Shown in pieces: positions 7,342-15,127 of a stretch of 64,000 nucleotides of DNA. A program made the position numbers and the translations under genes. Below the pieces are notes generated by a model. The model made no database searches. It was not told where the DNA came from and saw only the letters and a program-made list of their open reading frames with translations. The DNA is from Actinomadura sp. K4S16 (GTDB taxonomy: Bacteria > Actinomycetota > Actinomycetes > Streptosporangiales > Streptosporangiaceae), in the NCBI RefSeq assembly GCF_008327685.1, contig NZ_BDDE01000030.1:62001-126000 (forward strand), in the 5' to 3' direction. Each line of letters starts with the position of its first letter. The stretch's first letter is position 1.

Positions 7342-7674
7342 TCAAGCCGCCGAGAGGGGACCCCCGGACGCGTCCTCGTGCGGCTCGGCGGCCACGGCCT
7401 GGTCCTGGACGACGACCTCGACACCCGGGGCGAGGACCGCGGGCCGCCCGGCGGCCAGGTCGCGGGCCGCGCGATGGGAGGAGGCGACGTTCAGTCCCGC
7501 GCCGTGGAGGCGGACCATCAGCGCGGCGACCCGGACCTCCTCGGCGCTGTAGTCGCGGGCGTGACCGGCGCCTTCGCCCGCCTGCGCCGCCCGCAGGTAG
7601 CCGGTGCTGGTCCATCTGTCGAGCTGCCGATACGTCAGTCCGGGGATCTGGCTGAGCAGTTGGCCTGCGTTCAC
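7342..7674 (-). CDS. MerR-like DNA-binding protein
   Basis: 110 residues. LTYRQLDRWTSTGYLRAA, then DYSAEEVRVAALMVRLHGAGLNVASS, is a MerR-type winged helix (turn, wing and first helix of the dimerisation domain). There is no effector domain and no metal-binding cysteine. GTG 7674 is preferred because GGAGG stands five bases upstream; an earlier in-frame ATG at 7737 lacks a good site. Proteins of this short class often act as accessory regulators. Target unknown; its only near neighbour is the convergent ZIP gene. Confidence 0.7.
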   Translation of the reverse strand: MNAGQLLSQIPGLTYRQLDRWTSTGYLRAAQAGEGAGHARDYSAEEVRVAALMVRLHGAGLNVASSHRAARDLAAGRPAVLAPGVEVVVQDQAVAAEPHEDASGGPLSAA

Positions 7675-7876
7675 GTGCACCTCCTGCAAGGAGGGTGTTC
7701 CCGCTCGGCGGAGTTCATGCGCGGAGGGCGGCTCCACCCCGGCCGGCGGGAAGCGGATGCCGATCCGGTGAGCGGGCCCCGCCTCGTGACCGGCGGTGTC
7801 GAAAGGCGGGGCCCGCGTCGGCAGGCCACGCGGGTGGCCGCCGACATCTCCTTCAGCGCCACGGGCCCTCGTTGTG

Positions 7877-8779
7877 TCACCCGGCCCGCGAAAGAGGTCC
7901 GCGCTGCCGGTCGGCGGTCAGGACGCGGCCGGACGCCAGGGAGCGCGTGCTGCGGACGGGCATGGCGAGCGCCTCGGCCAGGGTGAGCAGGTCCGTGTCG
8001 CCGGACACCGTGCAGCCGTGCTCGGCCAGCAGGTCGCGCATGGCGGCCGGTGTCCAGGCGGAGCGCCATGGCTCGTGCGCCATCGGGTCGGGCTGCCGGG
8101 ACAGCCGCCTCATCGCCCGGGCCACGGGACGCCCGATCGAGGCCACCAGCGACGGTGACTGGTAGTTCACGACGAGCCGGCTCTCCGGGGCGGAGGCCTC
8201 GGCGACGGCCCGCACCGTGGCCGCCACCTCGGCGCGGGTCAGGTAGGGGACCACGCCCTCCCAGATCCAGGTGGTGGGCTGGTCGGTCCGGTACCCGGCC
8301 GCCGCGAGGGAGGCGCCGAGGTCATCGTCGGCGGTGAAGTCGACGGGCACGAAGGCGACCTTTCCGGCGGGCGGGGGCAGGGCCGCGGTGCGCTCCCGCT
8401 TGTCCCGCTGGGAACGGGGGTGGTCGACCTCGAACACGGCGGTCCCGGCCAGCTCGGGCATCCGCCAGGCCCGCCCGTCCAGGCCGGCGCCGAGGATCAC
8501 GAGCTGCGGCCGGGCCCGCTCCCTGACGGCGTCGTCGATGGCGACCGTCCGCGGCACCAGTCCTTCGGCCGTGGCCCGCAGGAACTCGTACTCGAGCCGG
8601 GGGCCCATGCCCTGGGGAGGCACGCCCGAACGGACCCGCTCGACCGCCTCCAGCTCGTCGGGACGGAGCAGCGCCGACGCGGTGGGATCGTCGAACCGGT
8701 CGGGGGCCAGGCGGCCGTGCGCCACCGCCCGGCCCTGGCAGACCAGCACGGCGGTCCGGCTGCCCTCGGTCCTGTCCAT
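7877..8779 (-). CDS. SAM-dependent methyltransferase (leucine carboxyl methyltransferase-like, TIGR00027 type)
   Basis: 300 residues. Motif I is VILGAGLDGRAWRM, the following acidic residue is in VFEVDHPRSQRDKRER, and WIWEGVVPYLTRAEV is the later core motif. Together these identify the class I fold used by the actinobacterial putative O-methyltransferase family related to LCMT. These proteins are numerous in actinomycetes and mostly of unknown substrate. Start ATG 8779 gives the usual family length. It is divergent from the VOC gene at 8858 across 78 bp. Confidence 0.8.
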   Translation of the reverse strand: MDRTEGSRTAVLVCQGRAVAHGRLAPDRFDDPTASALLRPDELEAVERVRSGVPPQGMGPRLEYEFLRATAEGLVPRTVAIDDAVRERARPQLVILGAGLDGRAWRMPELAGTAVFEVDHPRSQRDKRERTAALPPPAGKVAFVPVDFTADDDLGASLAAAGYRTDQPTTWIWEGVVPYLTRAEVAATVRAVAEASAPESRLVVNYQSPSLVASIGRPVARAMRRLSRQPDPMAHEPWRSAWTPAAMRDLLAEHGCTVSGDTDLLTLAEALAMPVRSTRSLASGRVLTADRQRGPLSRAG

Positions 8780-8857
8780 GCCGGCTCTCCCATCCCTTCG
8801 GCGTGCGCCCGGGGGCTCCCGAGCGCACGGCGGCCGCACTGATCGTACGCTCGCGGA

Positions 8858-9250
8858 GTGCGACTCGACCTGATCACGATCGTCGTGGACGACTACGACG
8901 ACGCCATCGCGTTCTTCACCGGTGCCCTCGGTTTCGACCTGGTCGAGGACTCGCCCTCGCGCACCGACGACGGGCGCCCCAAGCGGTGGGTCGTCGTCCG
9001 GCCGCCGGGTGGTCGGACGGGCGTCCTGCTGGCCCGCGCGGACGGCCCGCGCCAGGCCGCCGCCGTCGGGAACCAGGTCGCCGGACGCGTGGGCTTCTTC
9101 CTGCGCGTGGAGGACTTCGACGCCGCCCACGAGCGCATGACGGCCGCGGGCGTCGAGTTCGCCACCCTGCCCCGCACCGAGCCCTACGGCCGCGTCGCCG
9201 TCTTCTTCGACATCGCCGGCAACCGCTGGGACCTGCTCGGTCCGGCCTAG
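8858..9250 (+). CDS. VOC-family (glyoxalase/bleomycin-resistance-like) protein
   Basis: 130 residues with the paired beta-alpha-beta3 modules: ITIVVDDYDDAIAFFTGALGFDLVED, and GFFLRVEDFDAAHERMTAAGVEF ... FFDIAGNRWDLLGP. It is a single-chain subunit that would dimerise to form the active site. The substrate is not predictable; family members include glyoxalase, dioxygenase and antibiotic-sequestering proteins. GTG 8858 is preceded by TACGCT at 8846-8851, six bases upstream, and by no ribosome site, so the mRNA is probably leaderless. Confidence 0.8.
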   Translation: MRLDLITIVVDDYDDAIAFFTGALGFDLVEDSPSRTDDGRPKRWVVVRPPGGRTGVLLARADGPRQAAAVGNQVAGRVGFFLRVEDFDAAHERMTAAGVEFATLPRTEPYGRVAVFFDIAGNRWDLLGPA

Positions 9251-9265
9251 GCCGGGCGCCCGCGC

Positions 9266-9772
9266 CTAGCGTCCGGAACCGCGTGTGCGGAGAGCCGACA
9301 GCTCGTCGTTCATCGCGCGGAGGAAGCGGAGGATGAGGCGGAGGTCCTCCTCGCCGAACCCGCTCCGCGCCGCCTCGGTGCTCTCCGACAGCGGGCGGAA
9401 GTAGTCGCGGGCCATGGTCATCGCGGACGGCTCGTACCGCAGGTGGACCACTCGCCGGTCGGCCGGGTCGCGCACCCGGGTGATGTGGCCGAGGCGTTCG
9501 AGGCGGTCGAGGCAGGCGGTCACCGCGCCGGAGGTGATGTTCAGCTCCTCCCGCAGCCGCCCGGGGGTCATCGGCCGGTCGGGGGAGCGCTGCGGGGCGT
9601 CCATGATCGCGACCAGGGCCTGGACGTCGGTGGGGTGCAGCCCGCTGGCGTGGGCGAACTCGTGGGCGATCCGGTTGAACTCGGCGTTCATCCGGCGCAG
9701 CTCGACGGCGAACGACCGGAGGTCGGCGGGGTCTTGCGGCTCTTCACCCGCCTTGTCCGCTCCTTCGGCCAT
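9266..9772 (-). CDS. MarR-family regulator
   Basis: 168 residues. The winged helix spans about 60-125 (GRLREELNITSGAVTACLDRLERLGHITRVRDPADRRVVHLRYE), flanked by dimerisation helices. DPADRR is the standard MarR wing. It is divergent from the MMPL exporter gene with an inverted-repeat operator between them, so it most likely represses the exporter and itself and is released by a small-molecule ligand. Confidence 0.85.
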   Translation of the reverse strand: MAEGADKAGEEPQDPADLRSFAVELRRMNAEFNRIAHEFAHASGLHPTDVQALVAIMDAPQRSPDRPMTPGRLREELNITSGAVTACLDRLERLGHITRVRDPADRRVVHLRYEPSAMTMARDYFRPLSESTEAARSGFGEEDLRLILRFLRAMNDELSALRTRGSGR

Positions 9773-9791
9773 GCGGATCAGGTTACATTAA

Positions 9792-9820
9792 CTCAATCGT
9801 TGAGATAATCAATGATTGAG
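9792..9820. promoter_or_regulatory. MarR operator between the marR-type gene and the MMPL exporter
   Basis: This AT-rich stretch contains CTCAATC (9792-9798) and its inverse GATTGAG (9814-9820). A smaller dyad, CTCAA-TCG-TTGAG, is nested at 9792-9804. TTGAGA (9800-9805) and TATTTG (9822-9827) could be the exporter promoter, with a 16-bp spacer. TAATGT on the other strand could be the -10 for the regulator. A bound MarR dimer would block both. Confidence 0.6.
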
Positions 9821-9869
9821 GTATTTGTGGGTATGGAGCGGCAGGTCGAACCTGCTGGGGGAGGAACCG

Positions 9870-12005
9870 ATGACCGGACCGCGCCGAACACCGCCGCGCT
9901 CGATCCGCTGGCTGGTGCCGGCGGTGCTGCTCCTGGTCTGGCTGGCCATCGGCGGCGCCTTCGGTCCCTACGCCGGAAAACTCGGCGAGGTCTCCACCAA
10001 CGACCAGGCGGCCTTCCTGCCGCGCAGCGCCGAGTCCACCAAGGTCCTGCAGGCGCAGCGGGCCTTCGACGAGCAGGAGACCATCCCCGCCATCGTCGTG
10101 TGGACGGCGAACGGCCAGGTCACGGCCGCCCAGCGGGACGCCGCGACCCGCGCGCTCGCCGGGCTGCGAGGCGCGCCCGGCACCCTCGGAACGCCGTCCC
10201 CGGCCCTGCGCTCGGACGACGGCCTGGCACTGGAGGGCGTGGTCCCGCTCAGACCCGACCTCGGTGACGAACTGCCGACCGTGCTGGACGGGGTCCGTTC
10301 GGCGGCGGAGACCGTCCCGGGGACGAAGACGCAGATCAGCGGGCCGGCGGCCACCCAGGCCGACCTGTCGGACGCCTTCGCCGGGATCGACGGGCTGCTG
10401 CTGGGCGTCGCGCTGGTCGCCGTCCTGATCATCCTGCTGCTGGTCTACCGCAGCCTGCTGCTCCCGCTGGTCATCATCGTCGGTGCGGTGTTCGCGCTGA
10501 GCCTCGCGTGCGCGGTGGTCTACGCGCTGGCCAAGAACGACATCGTCCGGGTCGACGGCCAGGTCCAGGGCATCCTGTCGATCCTGGTCATCGGCGCCGC
10601 CACGGACTACGCGCTGCTGCTCGCGTCCCGCTTCCGGGAGGAGCTCGCGGCGGGCCGGGACCGCTTCACCGCCGGATGGCTGGCGGTGCGCGAATCGTTC
10701 GGCGCGATCGTCGCCAGCGCGGCGACCGTCGCGCTCGGCCTGCTCGCGCTGCTGCTCAGCAACCTCACCAACAACCGGGCGCTCGGGCCGGTCGGGGCGA
10801 TCGGCATCGCCTGCGCCGTCCTCAGCGCGCTGACGTTCCTCCCGGCCGTGCTCGTCGCGTTCGGACGGGTCGGGTTCTGGCCCGCGAGGCCCAAGCCGGT
10901 GGCGGAAGGGGCCGACGCGGGCAGTGGCCTGTGGTCCCGTGTCGCCCGCCTGGTCGACCTGCATCCGCGCCGCGTCGTCGCGGGAACGGCCATCGCCCTC
11001 GTCGCGTGCGCCGCGTTCGCCCCGGGGCTGCGCGCCCACGGCGTCCCCCTGGACGAGATCTTCATCAACGACGCGCCCTCGGTCGCCGCGCAGCGGACGC
11101 TCTCCAAGCACTTCCCGGGCGGTTCGGGCCAGCCGGCGGTCATCATCGCCGACGCGGCGCAGGGCAGGGCCGTGCTCGACGCCGCCGCCCGCACCGAGGG
11201 CGTCGCGAGCGCCGCGCCGGTCGGCGCGTCCGGCCGCCCCGGCGGCCCTCCGAAGGTCGTGGACGGGCGGGTCCGGATCGACGCGACGCTGAAGGCCGCC
11301 GCCGACAGCGACGCCGCGAAGAGCACCCTCAAGCGGCTGCGCACCGCCGTGCACGCCGTCGCCGGCGCGAACGCGCTGGTCGGCGGCTACACCGCCCAGC
11401 AGTACGACACCCAGCAGACCGCCGCCCACGACCGGACCCTCATCGTCCCGGTCGTCCTGGCGATCATCCTGGTCATCCTGGTGCTGCTGCTGCGCTCGAT
11501 ACCGCTGCCGGTCCTGCTGATCGCGACCGTCGCGCTGAACTACGCCGCCACGCTCGGCGTCGCGGCGCTGGTGTTCCGGTACCTGTTCGGTTTCACCGGC
11601 CTGGACGCCTCGGTGCCGCTCTACGGGTTCGTGTTCCTGGTCGCTCTCGGCGTGGACTACAACATCTTCCTGATGTCGCGGGTCCGCGAGGAGACGCGGC
11701 GCCGGGGCGTCCGCGAGGGCGTGCTCCGGGGGCTGACGGCCACCGGCGGCGTCATCACGTCGGCGGGCGTCGTGCTGGCCGCGACGTTCGCCGCGCTGGT
11801 CGTCATCCCGCTGTCGTTCCTGGCGCAGATCGCGTTCATCGTCGCGTTCGGCGTGCTGCTGGACACGCTCGTGGTCCGGTCGCTGCTGGTCCCGGCGCTC
11901 GTCCGGTTGATCGGGCCCAAGGTCTGGTGGCCCACCCGTTTCGAGGAGCACCCGCGGGACGCAGGTGCGGGCGAGGCCGCCCCGTCCGCCGCGAGGGACA
12001 GGTGA
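9870..12005 (+). CDS. MMPL/RND-type exporter
   Basis: 711 residues, about 11-12 transmembrane segments in the RND duplicate arrangement: TM1, a large extracytoplasmic domain (about 40-175), five TMs, a second external domain (about 390-515) and five more TMs. GAATDYALLLASRFREEL and GVDYNIFLMSRVREETRR are the paired MMPL signatures with the acidic proton-relay residues. It would export a hydrophobic or lipid-like compound or drug from the cytoplasmic membrane. ATG 9870 follows GGGGGAGG. Under control of the divergent MarR regulator. Confidence 0.85.
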   Translation: MTGPRRTPPRSIRWLVPAVLLLVWLAIGGAFGPYAGKLGEVSTNDQAAFLPRSAESTKVLQAQRAFDEQETIPAIVVWTANGQVTAAQRDAATRALAGLRGAPGTLGTPSPALRSDDGLALEGVVPLRPDLGDELPTVLDGVRSAAETVPGTKTQISGPAATQADLSDAFAGIDGLLLGVALVAVLIILLLVYRSLLLPLVIIVGAVFALSLACAVVYALAKNDIVRVDGQVQGILSILVIGAATDYALLLASRFREELAAGRDRFTAGWLAVRESFGAIVASAATVALGLLALLLSNLTNNRALGPVGAIGIACAVLSALTFLPAVLVAFGRVGFWPARPKPVAEGADAGSGLWSRVARLVDLHPRRVVAGTAIALVACAAFAPGLRAHGVPLDEIFINDAPSVAAQRTLSKHFPGGSGQPAVIIADAAQGRAVLDAAARTEGVASAAPVGASGRPGGPPKVVDGRVRIDATLKAAADSDAAKSTLKRLRTAVHAVAGANALVGGYTAQQYDTQQTAAHDRTLIVPVVLAIILVILVLLLRSIPLPVLLIATVALNYAATLGVAALVFRYLFGFTGLDASVPLYGFVFLVALGVDYNIFLMSRVREETRRRGVREGVLRGLTATGGVITSAGVVLAATFAALVVIPLSFLAQIAFIVAFGVLLDTLVVRSLLVPALVRLIGPKVWWPTRFEEHPRDAGAGEAAPSAARDR

Positions 12006-12078
12006 GCCCGCCCGATCGGGCTGGGATCGTAGGGTGTCGACGGCGTCCCGCCGGGACGCCGACGAGGGATTGGAAACC

Positions 12079-12585
12079 GTGGGCAACTCCTTCCTGGCCC
12101 TGGGCACGTCCGGCGAAGAGCTGTACCTGACCAACGGCGGGACCGACGTCTTCTTCGACGTGCTCACCCTGGCCGGGTGCGCCCTCGCCGAGTCCGCCTG
12201 GGAGAGCAACCTCGTGCTGCTCTTCGCGGACGGGCACCGCATCGGCCGCGGCACGGCCGGGTTCGACCTGAACGAGCTGCCCTGGACGGCGGCCTGGCCG
12301 TCCGAGAAGGCGTTCCTGCTGCGAGTGCTCGACCTGGCGATGACACGTCACGGCTGGGGGCTTCTCACCTACGACCCGCCCTTCGCCCTCGGGTACCTGC
12401 GGCGATACCGCGCGATGGTGGAGGGCTGGCCGGCTCCCGCCCCCGTGTGGCGGCCGGCGGCGTGGCCCGACTGGCGCGTCCCGCCGCCCCCCGAAGACCT
12501 GGAACCGTGCCCGGAGCACGGCATCTACAAGGGAACCCTGGGCTGCCGCCTCTGCGACGCGACCATCCAGCCCTTGCCCAAGTGA
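12079..12585 (+). CDS. Hypothetical protein with C-terminal zinc-ribbon-like cysteines, 168 aa
   Basis: The body (residues about 1-140) is acidic and contains FFDVLTLAGCALAESAWESNL and a Trp/Pro-rich segment (PAWPDWRVPPPPED). The end carries CPEHGIYKGTLGCRLCDA, i.e. Cys-x2-His followed by Cys-x2-Cys, a likely small zinc-binding knuckle. I do not recognise a family. GTG 12079 is chosen since the frame is protein-like only from there. It is 73 bp downstream of the MMPL gene on the same strand. Confidence 0.6.
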   Translation: MGNSFLALGTSGEELYLTNGGTDVFFDVLTLAGCALAESAWESNLVLLFADGHRIGRGTAGFDLNELPWTAAWPSEKAFLLRVLDLAMTRHGWGLLTYDPPFALGYLRRYRAMVEGWPAPAPVWRPAAWPDWRVPPPPEDLEPCPEHGIYKGTLGCRLCDATIQPLPK

Positions 12586-12616
12586 CGCCTGGCGGGTCCG
12601 CCGGACGCGGCGGCGG

Positions 12617-13015
12617 TCACTCCACGCCGAGGGCGCGGGAGAGGGACCGGGTGTCGGAGATCACCCAGTACTCCGCGAACCGGCCGTCCTCGGCGCGCAG
12701 GACGTCATGGCCGCTGAACGAGATCTCCGTCCCCTCGGCGGCGGTCGCCCCCGGCATGCCGCCCCGGTACCGTCCGCTGAACGTCCACCGCGCGGCGACC
12801 CGGTCGCCGTCCACGATCGGGCCCACGTCCATCGTCACCGCGACGTCCTCGAAGGGCGCGTGCCCCTGCCGGAGCATGTCGACCAGCTCGTCGGCCCCGT
12901 GCACGTCCTGCCCCGGCCAATGGCCGACGAACCCCGGCGCGATCAGTTCGCGGGCGAGTTCGAAGTCCCCGGCCCACATCTCCAGCAGCCACCGCTCGTA
13001 CAGCTTGCCGATCAC
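12617..13015 (-). CDS. SnoaL/NTF2-like polyketide-cyclase-fold protein
   Basis: 132 residues. It begins KLYERWLLEMWAGDFELARELIAPGFVGHWPG and continues with HGADELVDMLRQ and VAARWTFSGRYRG, the SnoaL-like (ester cyclase-type) NTF2 fold. It is a small cone-shaped domain that binds hydrophobic ligands or catalyses isomerisation or aldol steps; no partner biosynthetic genes are nearby. GTG 13015 is the start. Isolated; function beyond the fold is unknown. Confidence 0.75.
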   Translation of the reverse strand: MIGKLYERWLLEMWAGDFELARELIAPGFVGHWPGQDVHGADELVDMLRQGHAPFEDVAVTMDVGPIVDGDRVAARWTFSGRYRGGMPGATAAEGTEISFSGHDVLRAEDGRFAEYWVISDTRSLSRALGVE

Positions 13016-13083
13016 GCGGATCCCCCTGTCTCTCGGCCCTACCGCCCTTCACCGCCGCCGGGTCCGCTGAGCCTGCCCAGTGC

Positions 13084-13227
13084 CTAGGCCTTCACGGGGT
13101 CGGGGACCGTGCGGGAGCCGGCGACCTGGACCTTGTTCTTGAACGAGCCCGCGACGACATGGTCCTTTCCGGCCACGAGGGCCCCGAATCCTTCGCGGGC
13201 GACTTGTACCGGATAGTCCCTACCCAT
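13084..13227 (-). pseudogene. C-terminal remnant of a short-chain dehydrogenase gene
   Basis: The minus strand reads ...VAREGFGALVAGKDHVVAG, then SFKNKVQVAGSRTVPDPVKA and a stop. This is the typical C-terminal tail of a subgroup of SDR oxidoreductases (VAR.G..ALM.GK..VV.GS..NKVQ). No Rossmann glycine motif, catalytic Ser or Tyr-x3-Lys precedes it, and an in-frame stop lies about 45 bases upstream of the ATG at 13227. About 47 residues remain of an expected 260, so the gene is a 3' fragment left by a deletion or rearrangement. Confidence 0.6.
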
Positions 13228-13272
13228 TCGGCCGAACTCGTTGAACCGGGGCCTCCGGGCTTCGAGGCCGCC

Positions 13273-13518
13273 TCAGGACCCGGAGAAGTCGTCCCTCGAC
13301 AGCCCCTTCTCCGACATCTTGTCCTCGAGCTCGGCGCCCAGTTCGGTGCGCACGTCGGGCCGCCGCTCGGGCTCCCGGCCGGACTTCCTGCCCGACTTGC
13401 CGCCCGGCTTCCTTGCGGCCTGGTCGGTGTCGTCGGTCTTCGGAGCGTTCTCCTCAGGCGTGGTCAACTCCGCCCCCCTCGGTGTCGATCGAGTCGCCGG
13501 CTCCTCCGGCCTTCGCAT
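13273..13518 (-). CDS. Small charged hypothetical protein, 81 aa
   Basis: A low-complexity, Lys/Arg/Glu/Asp-rich chain (ENAPKTDDTDQAARKPGGKSGRKSG in pieces) ends in a more ordered segment, LGAELEDKMSEKGLSRDDFSGS. It has no hydrophobic core and is probably disordered. The composition differs from shadow frames, which are Arg/Pro/Gly-only, so I keep it as a tentative gene. It is next to the SDR remnant and may itself be a leftover. Confidence 0.4.
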   Translation of the reverse strand: MRRPEEPATRSTPRGAELTTPEENAPKTDDTDQAARKPGGKSGRKSGREPERRPDVRTELGAELEDKMSEKGLSRDDFSGS

Positions 13519-13640
13519 ACGGCTACCCGGCCATGCCCGGCTCTAACGACGACGAGGGGCCGGTCTCTCGGAAACGTCCAGGTCGGAGGTCCCGTCGGCC
13601 GCCGCACCCGGGGCGCCGGGGCGGGATGCCACAATGCGCT

Positions 13641-14210
13641 GTGACCAAGCCGACCTTGATCGTCGTGAGCGGACCGCCCGGCGCCGGGAAGACAACTCTC
13701 GCCCACCGGCTCGCGCAGGGGCTCGGGTGCCCCGCCGTCGTCCGGGACGAGATCAAGCAGGGCATGGTCCTGGCCGCCCGGTCCGGTCCGGCGGCGAACG
13801 ACCGTCTCAACCTGCCGACGCTCTCCGCCTTCTTCGACGTGCTGGCCGTGCTGGTGCGGGCGGGGGTGACCGCGGTCGCGGAGGCCGCCTTCCAGGACCA
13901 CGTCTGGCGCCCGCGGCTCGAACCTCTCGGCGGCACCGCCGACCTCCGCGTCGTCCGCTGCACCGCCCCGCCGGCGGTCGCGCACGCGCGGATCGCCCGC
14001 CGCGCCGCCGACGACGCCCACCGGGCCGCCCACGGGGACCGGGACCTCCTGGAGGCGATCGCCGACGGACGGCACTCCCTCGACTCCTTCGGCTGGATCT
14101 CCCTCGACGTCCCGACCATGACCGTGGACACCGGCGACGGCTACGACCCGGCCCTTCCGCAGATCATCGCCTTCGGCCGGGGCGAGGGCCCCTCTCGCGC
14201 CGCGCGGTGA
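13641..14210 (+). CDS. P-loop AAA-type small kinase
   Basis: 189 residues. It opens with TLIVVSGPPGAGKTTLAHRLA, a perfect Walker A motif (G-x4-GKTT), followed by VVRDEIKQGM. This layout is typical of zeta-toxin/APH-like small-molecule kinases in the AAA_33 group. The central part LRVVRCTAPPAVAHARIARRAADD carries lid arginines. It would phosphorylate a small molecule or nucleotide; the substrate is unknown. GTG 13641 is preferred: CACAAT at 13630-13635 is a likely -10 five bases upstream and no ribosome site is seen, indicating a leaderless transcript. ATG 13626 is the alternative. Confidence 0.75.
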   Translation: MTKPTLIVVSGPPGAGKTTLAHRLAQGLGCPAVVRDEIKQGMVLAARSGPAANDRLNLPTLSAFFDVLAVLVRAGVTAVAEAAFQDHVWRPRLEPLGGTADLRVVRCTAPPAVAHARIARRAADDAHRAAHGDRDLLEAIADGRHSLDSFGWISLDVPTMTVDTGDGYDPALPQIIAFGRGEGPSRAAR

Positions 14211-14332
14211 TCCAGGGCGGGTGCCGAGCGGAATGTCACGGTCGACCGCCACTATTGGGACGTTGACGGGACCCGGCGGCCACGGCCATGGAAGGTCCGG
14301 CGGCGACGGGGACGAATGATGAGGAGGCGGGC

Positions 14333-14824
14333 ATGTCGTATCCCAAGGAGCTCTTCCACGGTGACAAGGGCGAGGTCAGCGGCAGGCTGTGGAAGGGCGA
14401 CTCCGAGCCCGACCTGCTGATCGGCACGCGCTCGAAGGTGCACTACCTGGCCACGGGCGAATCGACCGGCGGTCAGTACGGGCTCTACCGGTGGGACATG
14501 GGGGCCGAGCCCGGCCGCGGCTCGGGCGCGCACTTCCACAAGACGATGTCGGAGTCGTTCTTCGTCCTGGACGGCACCGTCGCCCTCTACGACGGCGACC
14601 GCTGGATCGACGCCGCGCCCGGCGACTTCCTGTTCGTCCCGCCGGGCGGGATCCACGCGTTCGACAACCCGCACGGGCCCGCGTCGATGCTGGTCCTGTT
14701 CGCCCCCGGCGCCCCGCGCGAGGCCTACTTCGAGGAGCTGGCCGAGATCGTGGGGAGCGGGCGGCAGCTCAGCGAGCAGGAGTGGGCGGACCTCTACCAC
14801 CGCCACGACCAGTACATGGTCTGA
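14333..14824 (+). CDS. Cupin-domain protein
   Basis: 163 residues with a single cupin barrel. The motifs are GSGAHFHKTMSESFFVLDGTVALYDG (in pieces) and GDFLFVPPGGIHAFDN, with His, His, Glu and His placed as metal ligands. It is probably a metal-dependent small-molecule enzyme or binding protein; the substrate is unknown. ATG 14333 has an excellent GAGGAGG six bases upstream. It appears to be monocistronic. Confidence 0.8.
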   Translation: MSYPKELFHGDKGEVSGRLWKGDSEPDLLIGTRSKVHYLATGESTGGQYGLYRWDMGAEPGRGSGAHFHKTMSESFFVLDGTVALYDGDRWIDAAPGDFLFVPPGGIHAFDNPHGPASMLVLFAPGAPREAYFEELAEIVGSGRQLSEQEWADLYHRHDQYMV

Positions 14825-14937
14825 GCACGGGGGAGCGGCAGGGCGTCTGCCGGGAGGGGTGGCGGTGAAGGCGGCGGCGAAGCCGCGGGCCTGAGAGGGA
14901 CGACTCCCCCCGCCACTCTCAACGTATAGCGCACCGG

Positions 14938-14956
14938 GGGGCTTGCGGCAAGACCC
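14938..14956 (+). promoter_or_regulatory. Rifamycin-associated element (RAE)-like inverted repeat
   Basis: GGGGCTTGCGGCAAGACCC is a 19-bp inverted repeat (8 of 9 arm positions pair around a central G). It closely resembles the rifamycin-associated element known upstream of rifamycin-inactivating and -protecting genes in actinomycetes. It lies 171 bp before the HelR-like gene. The rest of the 14825-15127 gap shows no gene. This pairing is exactly that described for helR. Confidence 0.75.
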
Positions 14957-15127
14957 GGGTCGTGCCGCAGAATCGTCGGCCGAGGCCGGAACCTGCGGAA
15001 ACCGGGGGCGCAGTGCGGGTGGCCGCCGTCGCCGTGCGAGTCGCGCGGTGACGGCGGCCCGCGGGCTCCCCGGCGGTCGCGGGAACCCGCCGGCACACGA
15101 GCAGCGACCACGAGCCGGAGCCGATAC

